Numbered from the stretch's first letter, positions 8,185-17,221 are shown. The stretch is 64,000 nt of DNA from RGIG1902 sp034926865 (GCA_034926865.1 JAYFQP010000007.1:1-64000); one strand, 5' to 3'. Program-made: numbers and translations. The notes: generated from the letters alone by a model not told the origin.

Positions 8185-8949
8185 TTACCTCATTTCTTTC
8201 TTTCCAAACTGTGTTATCGCTACCGTAAGTACCAATGCAAAAATCAGAACCGCACAGGGTAGGAACGGAAACAACGCAAAGTCTGTCTCAGCAGTGTTCG
8301 TTGTAAATTCGTGCAGGGAACAGGACACCAGATAGCCACTATAGCAATAAGGATAGGCAATCCAGAGCGGCGTGTTGGCTGCCAAAACTCCGGGAATCAC
8401 AAGCAGCAGGTTCAAGCCAACAGAAAGCAGCGGCTTTTCAAACAGCACCGTAACAGCCCACATGGTTGCCACGCTGGGCAGCATAGTAAGAAACAGTCCC
8501 ACGCACCACTCGAGCAGGTAGAGGACAGGCAGTGTTTCGGCGATTCCCATGGCACTCGTCGCTACCAATCCGGCAATGACAAATACCGCGAGGAACACCA
8601 CCATTTCCATGAACAAATAGAACATCAGCACACAAAACTTTGCCAGAGAAAGTGCATTCCTGCTGACCGGCAGAGCCAGCATCTTTAAGACACCATTATT
8701 CTGCGTTTCCCGTCCAGCAATCATGACGCAGACAACGACCATACTCAGCGGAAGCAGATAGTAAGCATAGACCAAGGCACTTTGAATGAACATGGCTGGC
8801 CACGCATTGGTATATTCCGGCGAGAAATAGCTGCTCAAATTTGCAATCCCGGACGCTACCACCAAAAGAGGGGCAACGAATATCAAAGGAACAATTTTCG
8901 AGCGTTTCACTTTCATAAACTCAATTTTAAGCAGTTCTAAAAAACTCAT
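8185..8949 (-). CDS. ABC-2 type permease of the second immunity module (LanG-like)
   Basis: 254 aa with about six membrane segments, beginning MSFLELLKIEFMKVKRSKI. The loop IAGRETQNNGVLKMLALPVS is typical of ABC-2/lantibiotic-immunity permeases. The start at 8949 is supported by a GGGGGATTGAA leader; the frame is open further upstream, but there it overlaps the previous gene. It pairs with the permease at 8963-9688 and the ATPase at 9685-10449. The second permease subunits of these systems are weakly conserved, so the E/G assignment is by order and could be reversed. Confidence 0.82.
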   Translation of the reverse strand: MSFLELLKIEFMKVKRSKIVPLIFVAPLLVVASGIANLSSYFSPEYTNAWPAMFIQSALVYAYYLLPLSMVVVCVMIAGRETQNNGVLKMLALPVSRNALSLAKFCVLMFYLFMEMVVFLAVFVIAGLVATSAMGIAETLPVLYLLEWCVGLFLTMLPSVATMWAVTVLFEKPLLSVGLNLLLVIPGVLAANTPLWIAYPYCYSGYLVSCSLHEFTTNTAETDFALFPFLPCAVLIFALVLTVAITQFGKKEMR

Positions 8950-8962
8950 TTCAATCCCCCCC

Positions 8963-9688
8963 TTATTCATAACGCAGATTCTTTGCCATCCATAGTCCTG
9001 CCCCGAGAAAAAGGAACGTTTCGACCAAAGAAACAAGAATAACCGTACTATCTGGCTGCGCACTCATGGCAACGGCGGGTTTCAGCATCACGACAAAGGG
9101 GTGGGCCATCAGCGGAGCCATATCTAAGTTTGCCAAGGCCATCCCGCTTAAAAATCCCGCAACTCCGATACCGAGAGGAACCCACATGTTTTCAAAACGG
9201 GAAGAAATTAAAATCATAAAAGACAGAACCGGCATGGCTGTAATGAACGAATAGGCGGCAAACCGCACGAGCGTCCCCATCTCAAAGGTACCCTGCGGCA
9301 GTTCCGTCATACCAATTTTCATCAGGGCCAGATTTTGCAGCACAACCGCAATCAAAAACATCACAGTTAAGACTAGAAATTTGCAAAGGTACATTCCCGG
9401 CACACTCATAGGCAGCATATACATCTTTTTAATTGCATTCCCTTTAAACTCCATGTTGTAGACCATGCAGGCGACAACTATAATACCAAACATATTTAAT
9501 ATCATGATCATGCCGTAGAGCTGGGTCAGCAAAACATCCATCGGTGCTAGCGGCAGGTTGAGCAGGGTATCTTTCCGCACAAGGAAATTGGCAAAGGCAT
9601 ATGCCGCTCCCAGAACGCCAACCGCCAGCAGCACAGGAATTACTCCTGTACGTTTTTCTTTCCGCAGTTCGATTGCAAGCGCACTCAT
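8963..9688 (-). CDS. ABC-2 type permease of the second immunity module (LanE-like)
   Basis: 241 aa with about six predicted helices, starting MSALAIELRKEKRTGVIPVL. The cytoplasmic loop YNMEFKGNAIKKMYMLPMS corresponds to the loop that docks the ATPase. It overlaps the upstream ATPase gene by 4 bases (translational coupling) and is followed 13 bases later by the second permease. Together these genes form a LanFEG-type exporter expected to protect against lantibiotics or similar cationic peptides. Confidence 0.83.
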   Translation of the reverse strand: MSALAIELRKEKRTGVIPVLLAVGVLGAAYAFANFLVRKDTLLNLPLAPMDVLLTQLYGMIMILNMFGIIVVACMVYNMEFKGNAIKKMYMLPMSVPGMYLCKFLVLTVMFLIAVVLQNLALMKIGMTELPQGTFEMGTLVRFAAYSFITAMPVLSFMILISSRFENMWVPLGIGVAGFLSGMALANLDMAPLMAHPFVVMLKPAVAMSAQPDSTVILVSLVETFLFLGAGLWMAKNLRYE

Positions 9689-10449
9689 AGCTGTGCCCTC
9701 TGTTTTCTGGCTGCATTGTCCTTTTCAATCATAGAGAGAAACATATCTTCCAGATTGTCGGCGGCGAAACCGGATTGTAGCGCGCTTTGGCGAAGATCGT
9801 CCAAGCTCCCCTCAAACAGCAGGCGGCCATGATTCAGAATGCCGATATCGTCTGCCATCAGCTCGATTTCCGACAGCATATGGGAGGAAATGAGAACGGT
9901 GCAATCGTAAAGCTCAGGCAGAGATTTTATTAAATTGCGAATTTCGTGGATTCCGGAAGGATCAAGACCGTTGGTCGGTTCGTCCAAGATGAGGATGGGT
10001 GGCCTGCCAAGCAGTGCCCCGGCAAGCCCCAGCCGCTGTTTCATACCCAGCGAATATTTTTTTGCCAGTCGGCCGCCAAACTCAGTGAGGCCAACCAATT
10101 CCAATGCATCCTCTACTGCGCTTTCCGGCAGCTTCAAAATACGGCGGATGATATCGAGGTTTTCACGGCCGGTTAGATTTGCATAGAACGAGGGCGATTC
10201 GATAAATGAACCGATCTCCTTTAGAATGGCCAGCCGGTCATTGGGAAAGTGTTTCCCATCAATAGTAAAGCTGCCTTTTGTAGGAGCCGTCAATCCCAGC
10301 AACATTTTCATGGTGGTAGATTTTCCGGCACCGTTCGGCCCAAGGAAACCGTAAATGCTTCCTTTCCGAATATGGAGCGAAACGTGGTTGACAGCGGTAA
10401 AGTTTTTGTATTTTTTTGTCAACTGCTCCGTTGTAATCATGTAATTCAT
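9685..10449 (-). CDS. LanF-type ABC transporter ATPase with intact Walker A
   Basis: 254 aa. Walker A GPNGAGKST at residues 37-45 with Lys43, signature-like YSLGMKQRLGL, Walker B ILILDEPTNGLDP and switch His in LISSHML. The segment IGSFIESPSFYANLT has the Glu-containing E-loop characteristic of lantibiotic immunity ATPases. It energises the two permeases encoded downstream. GGAG at 10458-10461 lies 8 bases before the chosen ATG; a longer in-frame start at 10497 lacks a site. It is divergent from the two-component genes starting at 10594, sharing a 144-base regulatory region. Compare the paralogue at 7104-7811, which has lost the Walker Lys. Confidence 0.92.
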   Translation of the reverse strand: MNYMITTEQLTKKYKNFTAVNHVSLHIRKGSIYGFLGPNGAGKSTTMKMLLGLTAPTKGSFTIDGKHFPNDRLAILKEIGSFIESPSFYANLTGRENLDIIRRILKLPESAVEDALELVGLTEFGGRLAKKYSLGMKQRLGLAGALLGRPPILILDEPTNGLDPSGIHEIRNLIKSLPELYDCTVLISSHMLSEIELMADDIGILNHGRLLFEGSLDDLRQSALQSGFAADNLEDMFLSMIEKDNAARKQRAQL

Positions 10450-10511
10450 ATGAACATCTCCTTTCGACATTCTAATGGTACAGCGCCAACCTGACATCTA
10501 CATTCTCGAGT

Positions 10512-10571
10512 CCTTACTTTTACCTTACTTTTTGCTGAACATCACACAAAACGGACACGCTTTGGTATAAT
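10512..10571. promoter_or_regulatory. Divergent control region: direct repeat and extended -10 promoter
   Basis: CCTTACTTTT occurs at 10512-10521 and again at 10523-10532, an 11-bp period suited to an OmpR-family dimer. Downstream, TGGTATAAT (10563-10571) is an extended -10 for the plus-strand response regulator gene, with no clear -35. The repeat would also lie upstream of the divergent ATPase gene. I infer that the local response regulator binds here. Confidence 0.6.
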
Positions 10572-10593
10572 AGATACAGTTGGAGGTGAAGGA

Positions 10594-11295
10594 ATGAATC
10601 AAACATTTTTACACACAAAAAAGCTCCTGCTTGTGGATGACGAGCCGGAGCTGCTTAAAATGGTAACCGCCATTTTAAAGGATGACGGTTTTGAAAATAT
10701 TGTGTTAGCCGCTTCTGTGAAAGAAGGCACCGCAGCTGCCGAAAGGGAAAAGCCAGATTTAGCAATCTTGGATGTCATGCTGCCGGATGGAGACGGCTTT
10801 TCCCTGATGGAGCAAATACGCTCTTTTACCGATGTGCCGATCATTTTTTTGACGGCGAAGGACGAGGCGGCGGATAAATTGGCCGGTCTTGGATTGGGAG
10901 CCGATGATTACATCGTAAAGCCCTTTATGGCACAGGAATTGCTGCTGCGCGTTTATGCCGTTTTGCGCCGCTGCTATAAAGAGAATGGGAAGCTCCTGAA
11001 GTTGGACGGATGCACGGTTGATTTTAGCCGCGCCGAAGTTCATAAAGCCGGTGGGGTACTTCCTCTGACGGCGAAGGAACACACCCTGCTGGAGACCCTT
11101 GCGCACAATGAGGGCAAAATTGTTTCCCTAGATTCGCTTTGCGAAGCCCTTTGGGGTGACAATCCTTTCGGATATGAAAACAGCTTGAATGCCCATGTGC
11201 GACGTATTCGTGAAAAAATTGAAACAGATCCGTCAAAACCGCTTTCCCTGATCACCATCAAAGGGCTGGGCTATAAGCTGAACGTAAGGAAGTGA
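10594..11295 (+). CDS. OmpR-family response regulator of the second immunity module
   Basis: 233 aa. The receiver domain has the acidic pair in LLLVDDEPEL, phospho-acceptor Asp60 in LAILDVMLPDG, Thr in FLTAKD and Lys in YIVKPF. The winged-helix domain from about residue 130 includes LPLTAKEHTLLETLAHNEG. It is cognate to the kinase that starts 4 bases after its stop. Together with the divergent LanFEG genes this fits a peptide-induced immunity circuit. GGAGG and AAGG precede the ATG. It is distinct in sequence from the regulator at 4049-4708, so the two modules have separate circuits. Confidence 0.92.
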   Translation: MNQTFLHTKKLLLVDDEPELLKMVTAILKDDGFENIVLAASVKEGTAAAEREKPDLAILDVMLPDGDGFSLMEQIRSFTDVPIIFLTAKDEAADKLAGLGLGADDYIVKPFMAQELLLRVYAVLRRCYKENGKLLKLDGCTVDFSRAEVHKAGGVLPLTAKEHTLLETLAHNEGKIVSLDSLCEALWGDNPFGYENSLNAHVRRIREKIETDPSKPLSLITIKGLGYKLNVRK

Positions 11296-11299
11296 CGCC

Positions 11300-12676
11300 A
11301 TGAAAGCATTTGGAAAATATATCTCGAAGCATCTGGCATCCTTTGCCGCATTTATCCTTGTGCTAGCGCTACTCAATGTACTGGCCTTTGGTATTACGTT
11401 TCAGAGCGTTATTATAAACGACTACGGAGACACTTCACCACAAAATATGCTGGAGGAAATTGCCACTGCTTCAACAATAGAGGGTGTATCGGACGATGCT
11501 CGTCAAAAACTGGAGAGCGCTCATATTTGGGCCATGCTCCTGAATCCGTACGGGAAACGTATATGGGCCGTCGATACACCAGAAGACATTCCCGAAAAAT
11601 ACACCATTCAGGATGTTGCGCTCTTTTCCAAAGGATACTTAAAGGATTATCCCGTTTTTGTCTGGAACACCGAAGATGGCCTGCTGGTATTGGGCTATCC
11701 AAAAGACAGTTATACCAAGCTTACCAGCAACTATTTCTCTATCCATGCGATTAAAACGCTTCCACTCTATATTACCGGAATGCTGGCATCCGATTTTTTG
11801 TTTTTGTTTTTGGCCTATTTCTTTTCCAAGAGAAAAATTATTCGAAACACAGAACCGATTATTGATGCGATTGAGACTCTTTCAGACGGTAAGCCGGTAT
11901 CATTGTCAGTCGGCGGTGATTTATCGGGAGTTGCAGGTAGTATCAACAAGGCATCCCGTATTTTGAGCAGGCAGAACGAAGCAAGAGCCAACTGGATCAG
12001 CGGTGTTTCCCATGACATCCGCACACCCCTGTCCATGATTTTGGGATACGCCGGACGCATTGCAGACAATAAAACAATAAACAGCTCTGTAAAGGAGCAG
12101 GCTGAAATCGTGCGGCAGCAAAGCATCAAAATCAAAGAATTGGTGCAGGATTTGAACTTGGTTTCTCAGTTGGAATATGAAATGCAGCCGCTCTATAAGG
12201 AATTTGTGCGTTTCTCAAAACTTCTGCGATCCTATGCGGTGGAACTGCTGAACGGCGGACTATCCGAAGCCTATTCGGTAGAAGTTGAAATCAAGCCCGC
12301 AGCTGAAAATGCCATATTGGAATGTGATTCCCGTTTGATTTTGAGGGCAATAAGTAATTTAGTGCAAAACAGTATCAAGCACAATCCACAGGGCTGTAAA
12401 ATCATGATTGCTCTTGATTGTTCGGAAACGGCTATCACCCTTACTGTTTCGGACAACGGCGTAGGGCTTTCACCTGAAAAACTACGAGAAATGAAAGAAA
12501 AGCCCCATTATATGGAAAGCACGGACGATCAGTTAAACTTGCGGCACGGTTTGGGTATCCTATTGGTACGTCAGATTGTGGAAGCACATGGCGGCACAAT
12601 GAAAATAGAAAGTGCGGAGGCACAGGGGTATCAAACGATGTTGTACTTTCCTAACCAATCCAATCAACGCAAATAA
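11300..12676 (+). CDS. Sensor histidine kinase of the second immunity module
   Basis: 458 aa. TM1 is about residues 12-34 and TM2 about 152-175, enclosing an extracytoplasmic domain of about 115 residues. HisKA carries His238 in SGVSHDIRTPL. The HATPase domain has AISNLVQNSIKHN, VSDNGVGLS and HGLGILLVRQIVEAHGG. It phosphorylates the adjacent OmpR-type regulator. By the divergent LanFEG genes it is likely a sensor of lantibiotic-like peptides (NisK/CprK role), although the ligand is not deducible. The two kinases of the window share architecture but not obvious sequence in the sensory domain. Confidence 0.91.
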   Translation: MKAFGKYISKHLASFAAFILVLALLNVLAFGITFQSVIINDYGDTSPQNMLEEIATASTIEGVSDDARQKLESAHIWAMLLNPYGKRIWAVDTPEDIPEKYTIQDVALFSKGYLKDYPVFVWNTEDGLLVLGYPKDSYTKLTSNYFSIHAIKTLPLYITGMLASDFLFLFLAYFFSKRKIIRNTEPIIDAIETLSDGKPVSLSVGGDLSGVAGSINKASRILSRQNEARANWISGVSHDIRTPLSMILGYAGRIADNKTINSSVKEQAEIVRQQSIKIKELVQDLNLVSQLEYEMQPLYKEFVRFSKLLRSYAVELLNGGLSEAYSVEVEIKPAAENAILECDSRLILRAISNLVQNSIKHNPQGCKIMIALDCSETAITLTVSDNGVGLSPEKLREMKEKPHYMESTDDQLNLRHGLGILLVRQIVEAHGGTMKIESAEAQGYQTMLYFPNQSNQRK

Positions 12677-12779
12677 GGCAATATCTCTTTTAGATATTCT
12701 TTTAGAGAAACTAACAATGTCCAACAATAATACAATTTCCTATGCCGAATTTAAGGACAGCAAGCGGAGAAATTGTTGC

Positions 12780-13076
12780 GACCTTTTCAAACGGTACATG
12801 GCATGCTATGAGGACACCGGCGGAGATGCCCGCACCTCTGAATTTTACCCATCATGCCATTGTTATTCGGGCCTGTGTATGGCGCGGTTGTGTCCGGGCT
12901 TTCTGACTTCTTGGGACCTTTTAAAGTCTGTTGGAACCTATATTTCTTGGGGCACAACCGCAATGACCGGCTGCACTGCTCTCGGTATCCTGTTGTTAGC
13001 CGCCGATCTCTTTCTATCGAAAAAGCTTGTTCATGACACAAGCAAGGGGCAGATTCCCCAGCTTCTACGGTTTTAA
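12780..13076 (+). pseudogene. Remnant of an ECF transporter S component
   Basis: One frame reads LPIMPLLFGPVYGAVVSGLS followed by DFLG, a signature of folate/riboflavin-type ECF substrate-binding membrane subunits. After about 25 codons the similarity stops and hydrophobic sequence (GTTAMTGCTALGILLLAAD) continues in a different frame until TAA at 13076. No intact frame or ribosome binding site spans both. It appears truncated and frameshifted, consistent with the patchwork nature of the region. Confidence 0.45.
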
Positions 13077-13290
13077 ATGAAAATGTACATCGATTTCCGG
13101 TGGTGATTGATTTACCCCACAGCGGATAAAATTAGAACACAAATCGATACTTTTTATTCTTTGATAACTAAAGTAATCCACAAGCATACTGTCTTTAATT
13201 TTGATTTTGTAAATCTTGAAAACTTTGAAAAAATTTAAGGGCGGATCGTAAATTAAGCTGAGCGCTTAAAATTCCATACACAGTAATATG

Positions 13291-13337
13291 ATAAACAAGG
13301 CACTCTACGGTTAATTTCGTAGAGTGCCTCGTTTGTT
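13291..13337 (-). repeat. Hairpin of the dispersed family, copy A
   Basis: GGCACTCTACG (13299-13309) pairs with CGTAGAGTGCC (13318-13328), flanked by further A/T pairing. It lies directly after the stop of a serine-recombinase scar read on the minus strand, so it looks like that gene's terminator. It shares the pattern AAGGCACnCTnCG with the hairpins at 16039, 21246 and 23769. Confidence 0.6.
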
Positions 13338-13512
13338 TTCCTGCCTATTCATCCACATCCACCGTCACGCGGACTTGAATTCCACCGCGAATTGTCCTCG
13401 TAGACGGTGACCTTTTTCAATCAGGCGGCGGACTAGTGGTTCGTTGCATTCGATCAGGGCGGTGGGCTGCTTCTTGGAAGTTCGTTCATTGATTTGTTCC
13501 AATGAACAGCAA
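13338..13512 (-). pseudogene. Scar of a serine recombinase 3' end, copy A
   Basis: On the minus strand the pieces ALIECNEPLVRRLIEK, FAVEFKS and VTVDVDE-stop are readable but separated by frameshifts. They match the usual C-terminus of large clostridial serine recombinases (LTEYDEPLVRRL ... VEFKSGVTVDVDE). Only the last 55 or so codons remain. Two further scars lie at 16082 and 17225. Confidence 0.65.
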
Positions 13513-13659
13513 ATGCAACAGTCCTATCAGCATTGGCAGAGCGGTTCCGCTTTATTTGAGGGAGCCGCCTTAATTGGTTTCCTACTTTATGCGGTTCTCT
13601 GTATGGTGGGTTTCTTCTCATTTAACAAAAACGCTTTGAAGAACCTCAAACCGGGATAG
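13513..13659 (+). CDS. Short membrane-protein fragment, unassigned
   Basis: A 48-codon frame from ATG 13513 with one hydrophobic segment (ALIGFLLYAVLCMVGFFSF) and a basic tail. There is no good ribosome binding site. It overlaps the upstream edge of recombinase scar A and is probably the end of a lost membrane-protein gene. I do not recognise the family. Confidence 0.25.
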   Translation: MQQSYQHWQSGSALFEGAALIGFLLYAVLCMVGFFSFNKNALKNLKPG

Positions 13660-13694
13660 GGAGAAAAATTTTCCATCCCTATAATTTTCTCGCC

Positions 13695-15616
13695 TTACTT
13701 TTCCAGTTTATTGAACATATAACGCGTTTTATCTATTTTTGGATTAGGGCGACGTGTTTGATAGACAGGGCTACTCGTGCTGGCTTGATACCCATTTAAT
13801 TCTGTTAGGCAGATTCCAAGACCATTCGTACAGAAAGTGATTTCCTCTCGGTATTCTTGAATATAACGCGCTGGTATTTCGCCAAAAATGATTACTTCAC
13901 TGCCTTTTATATTAGTTGAACTAATGATTGCCTCATACTTTTTCACATCGTTATATGCACGGGATATATATTCTTGTGGAGCATAAACCGTGAACGATAG
14001 ATAAGGCTCCAATAATTCAGTCCCAGACTTACGTAAGGCTTGTTCCAAAACGATAGGAGCCAAGAAGCGAAAATCTGCTGGAGTACTAACAGGATTATAT
14101 AAGCCATATTCAAAACAAATTCTACAGTCTGTTACTTGCCACCCATATAGACCTTGCTCGCAGCCATAACGGATTCCGTCAGCGACTGCATTTTGGAACG
14201 ATTGATTCAGGTATCCATTAGGAATATGTGTCTCATAGTGTATACCTGACCCAAGCGGCAGTGGCTCAATAGACAAGCCAATAGATGCCTCAAAAGGATT
14301 TGGAGGCACTGCCATATAAATCGTATAGTCAGCTTTTGCCAATGGCCTTTCCATAAAGATAACCGTAGGATCACCCAGTTCCGCAGTTATGTTGTACTTT
14401 TCCATCAGCAAAGCGCATATAATTTCCATCTGTACTTTGCCCAAAAATGAAAGTGTGATTTCATGAGTAATAGAATCCACATCATAACGCAAGAGTGGGT
14501 CGGCATCAGCTATCTCTGTTAAGGCTTCCAGAAGCAACTCACGTTCTGTCCATTTAACTGGATGAATGGTAGCCCGCATCATAGGCCGTGAAAAATCGCT
14601 CCACATTTGACGTGGCATCAGTTTAGCGTTACCAATTACATCATTTAGCTTTAATGACGTTCTGGGTAAAATAACAATTTCTCCGGAGCTGGCAACATCC
14701 ACACAGCGTATCTCACCCTTTGAAGGGATCCTTATCTCATTAATTTTTATTTTTTCATCACTGTCAGCCACCATGACCATATCTTTCGTGCGTAGAGTAC
14801 CGCCATATAGCCTCAGGTATACTATGCGGTGCCCTTTTTCCAAGTACTCCACTTTAAAGACATTTCCGCACAACTCACGGTCATTATTGCTAGTTGTCGA
14901 ATCTATTTTAGCTGAAATCGCATCTATTAAAGATTTAATCCCAATGTTTTTCTTCGCACTTCCATGATAGAGTGGGAATAAAGTGCATTCCTGAAACCTT
15001 TGCTTTTCAATCCGTTTGAGGGCTTTAATGTCCAGTTGCTCACCGAGCGTGTATTTTTCAAGCAACTCATCATTCCCTTCAATTATACTATCCCATTGTT
15101 CCAAATCCACTTTATCGGTTATTCTTAGATCAGGAAACAACGCTACTCCTTGTTTTATAAGAATTTCAGGTGAAAGTTTATCTTTAATATCCCGATAAAC
15201 TTTCTGCCAATCGACCCCACTCTGGTCCATTTTGTTGATAAAAAGAAGTGTGGGAATTTTCATGCTTTGTAGAGCGTGAAACAAAATCCGCGTCTGAGCC
15301 TGCACGCCATCTTTCGCAGAGATTACTAATACTGCACCATCCAGTATAGATAATGAGCGATGTACTTCAGCCAAAAAATCCATGTGGCCAGGAGTATCAA
15401 CAATGTTGATTTTAGTATCTCCCACTGCAAAGAAGTAACGGAGGCTTGGATAGTACTTCCACGTTGTTTTTCCAAAAGCATAGAATCTGTTCTTGTTGTT
15501 CCTTTATCTACACTTCCTAATTCTGTAATAGCGCCGCTAGTATATAATAAACTTTCTGTTAAAGTTGTTTTTCCTGCGTCTACATGCGCCAATATACCAA
15601 TGTTAACGGTTTTCAT
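13695..15616 (-). pseudogene. Tetracycline resistance ribosomal protection protein gene, frameshifted (TetM/O/W class)
   Basis: The combined reading equals 640 codons if one base is restored, the usual length of TetM-class proteins. These are EF-G-like GTPases that release tetracycline from the ribosome. The N-terminus MKTVNIGILAHVDAGKTT carries G1; VDTPGHMDF is G3 and NKMD is G4; the C-terminus ends MFNKLEK. At 15419-15421 the Trp-Glu-Asp codons lack one base, so translation leaves the frame after about residue 66; the rest is open from 15425 to 13695. The amino acid sequence is not close to any single tet class I remember, so it is probably a divergent member. If the lost base is a sequencing error the gene would be functional. 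Confidence 0.88.
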
Positions 15617-15660
15617 ATCATCTTTTTCCCTTCTGATCCAAGCCTCAAATGGGCGCAAAA

Positions 15661-15696
15661 ATTCCCTGGAAATAAATACTTTTATCCCCAGGGAAT
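15661..15696 (-). terminator. Attenuator hairpin in the tet leader
   Basis: ATTCCCTGG (15661-15669) pairs with CCAGGGAAT (15688-15696). On the transcribed minus strand it is followed by TTTTTG, and its loop contains ATAAAAGTATTTAT. This matches the layout of the TetM transcriptional attenuator. Confidence 0.75.
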
Positions 15697-15861
15697 AATG
15701 AATGAAGGAATTGACGTATGGATCATGCATAGTAAAAGGGGCAATTTACGATCTCAACTATGCTCCACGCCAAATCATATGATAAAAGTATTCTTAATTG
15801 GGCACAAAAATCTAACCCTAATGGTAGGGGTTTCACTCTGTTCCCACTATCAAATTGACAG

Positions 15862-15885
15862 TTATCTAAGAATACCTTGCCGCAT
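15862..15885 (-). CDS. TetM-type leader peptide MRQGILR
   Basis: ATG 15885 to TAA 15862 encodes MRQGILR. AAGGAG lies at 15899-15904. The same short leader, beginning ATGCGGCAAGGTATTCTTA, is found in the tet(M) upstream region, where translation through the leader controls attenuation. Its preservation indicates that the tet gene arrived with its own regulatory region. Confidence 0.7.
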   Translation of the reverse strand: MRQGILR

Positions 15886-15917
15886 ATTTTATAATTACTC
15901 CTTATATAATTTTACTT

Positions 15918-15946
15918 ATTATACCATATAAAAGGGGACTTTGCAA
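15918..15946 (-). promoter_or_regulatory. tet promoter
   Basis: On the minus strand, TTGCAA (15941-15946) and TATAAT (15918-15923) are separated by 17 bases. The promoter lies just upstream of the leader peptide, as in tet(M)-type genes. Confidence 0.75.
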
Positions 15947-16038
15947 GTGTTGTATGAGACTATTTCAAAATGATTGCATCTAAAATGAAGAGTATTCTCT
16001 GAAAAATTCGAATCTTATTATCGCTATACTATTAAAAG

Positions 16039-16076
16039 CAAGGCACCTTACGGCAATATCCGTAAGAGTGTCTTGC
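16039..16076 (-). repeat. Hairpin of the dispersed family, copy B
   Basis: GCAAGGCACCTTACGG pairs imperfectly with CCGTAAGAGTGTCTTGC. It sits immediately beyond recombinase scar B (minus strand), probably as its terminator. Confidence 0.6.
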
Positions 16077-16081
16077 TCATT

Positions 16082-16235
16082 TTTGCCCGGACTTAAATTC
16101 CACAGTAAAATTATGCTTATAGATGGTAACTTTCGGGGTTAGCCGCCGGACAAGCGGTTCGTCATATTCAGTCAGGGCGGTGGGCTGCTCTCGAAGGAAG
16201 GTAAGCATAGCCTTGTTTCCATGAACGGTAAATGC
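16082..16235 (-). pseudogene. Scar of a serine recombinase 3' end, copy B
   Basis: The minus strand reads in one frame FLREQPTALTEYDEPLVRRL then TPKVTIYKHNFTVEFKSG, the standard C-terminal end of large serine recombinases. The reading ends abruptly after FKSGQ at the hairpin. Nothing of the catalytic domain remains. It is the cleanest of three copies. Confidence 0.72.
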
Positions 16236-16241
16236 TACAAT
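16213..16241 (+). promoter_or_regulatory. Promoter inside scar B, reading into cargo
   Basis: TTGTTT (16213-16218), 17 bases, TACAAT (16236-16241) on the plus strand, antisense to the recombinase remnant. The equivalent promoter occurs in scar C at 17328-17356. Confidence 0.5.
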
Positions 16242-16430
16242 TATGTAAATATGTTCTCGTAAATGGATAAATTGGATGGATTTATTTCATTGCAGGGATT
16301 GATTGCATAAATTTATAAAAATGAACGGTTCGTTCCATGTTGAGACTGTAGTATTGATGTAAAGGGTAAAAAACTGAATGTACAGAAAGCCCAGTAAATA
16401 AGCCGTTTCTGTGGTTTTGCGATTTTCAAG
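16242..16430 (+). repeat. Leader copy B, related to 17357-17530
   Basis: This stretch shares islands such as GATGGATTTATT, GGATTGA, TAGTATT and GAAAGCCC with the leader of the SLC13 permease gene at 17357-17530, in the same order. No gene is seen in it. It may be a structured 5' leader or only a shared ancestral spacer. Confidence 0.45.
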
Positions 16431-16445
16431 TTATACAATCAGAAT

Positions 16446-16667
16446 ATGATTTTACCTGTTCATGTGAATCAGTCTATCCGGGCATTTTCTGTTCGCGAGA
16501 GGGGTATTGATACCAAGTTTTCACGACAGGACAGGATTGATGTTGTGTTTTATGAAGAGGAGGGTTCGATTCGCTTATTTCCGCAATTTGGAGTATATGG
16601 AGAACCTAAGATGTTTGATAATATAGACAGTTTTGATGTTCACGGTGTAATTAATGAAATAAAATGA
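16446..16667 (+). CDS. Possible 73-aa hypothetical protein
   Basis: The frame encodes a plausible small soluble protein, rich in acidic residues in its C-terminal half (FYEEEGSIRLFPQFGVYG). The ATG lacks a clear ribosome binding site, and I do not recognise a family. It lies between leader copy B and the PNPOx-like gene and may be a remnant. Confidence 0.3.
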   Translation: MILPVHVNQSIRAFSVRERGIDTKFSRQDRIDVVFYEEEGSIRLFPQFGVYGEPKMFDNIDSFDVHGVINEIK

Positions 16668-16729
16668 ATAAAAAATGAGCAAGGCGCCTTACAATGTATA
16701 TTTGTAATAAATTGCTGGAGGGAAAACAA

Positions 16730-17221
16730 ATGAATAAGTATCAAGAAGGATTGAAACTGCTTGAGGAAAAATTCGGAAACGGAAAGGACAATATTATTTC
16801 ACTTGCGACGATCGCACGGGAACCAGGCACCGACGGAAAGCCACGTCCTGTGGTTCGCAGTGTGGATGCCTATTATGAAGACAGTACCTTTTATATTGTA
16901 ACAAATGACAAATCAAACAAAATGCAACAAATCGCGCAAAACGATCAGGTTTCGGTTGCAGGTTGTTTAGAGATGTTTACCGCGAACGGAGTAGCTGAAA
17001 ATCTTGGTTGGGTACTTGATCCGAAAAACGCCGAAATTAGAAGTAAGCTCCGTACAGCCTTTGCAGAGTGGTATGACATGGCAAATAACGAAAAGGACAA
17101 GAGCTGCTGCTTTTTAGCAATTCATCTTACGCGGGGAACGCTAAACATTAACCATTGGGAAAAATTGTACCATATGGATTTTATGAATAAGACCGACATG
17201 GAAAACGGGGGGATATATTAA
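16730..17221 (+). CDS. Pyridoxamine 5'-phosphate oxidase-like (split-barrel flavin-binding) protein
   Basis: 163 aa. The fold signature is an N-terminal KPRPVVRSVDAYYEDSTFYI and VTNDKSNKMQQIAQNDQVSV, typical of PNPOx-like FMN/F420-binding split barrels. These are common small reductases or nitroimidazole/general stress proteins in anaerobes. The true activity cannot be told. GGAGGG at 16717-16722 is 7 bases before ATG 16730, so this start is preferred over an upstream in-frame one. The gene is followed by recombinase scar C and preceded by leader B, so it looks like a cargo gene. Confidence 0.8.
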   Translation: MNKYQEGLKLLEEKFGNGKDNIISLATIAREPGTDGKPRPVVRSVDAYYEDSTFYIVTNDKSNKMQQIAQNDQVSVAGCLEMFTANGVAENLGWVLDPKNAEIRSKLRTAFAEWYDMANNEKDKSCCFLAIHLTRGTLNINHWEKLYHMDFMNKTDMENGGIY

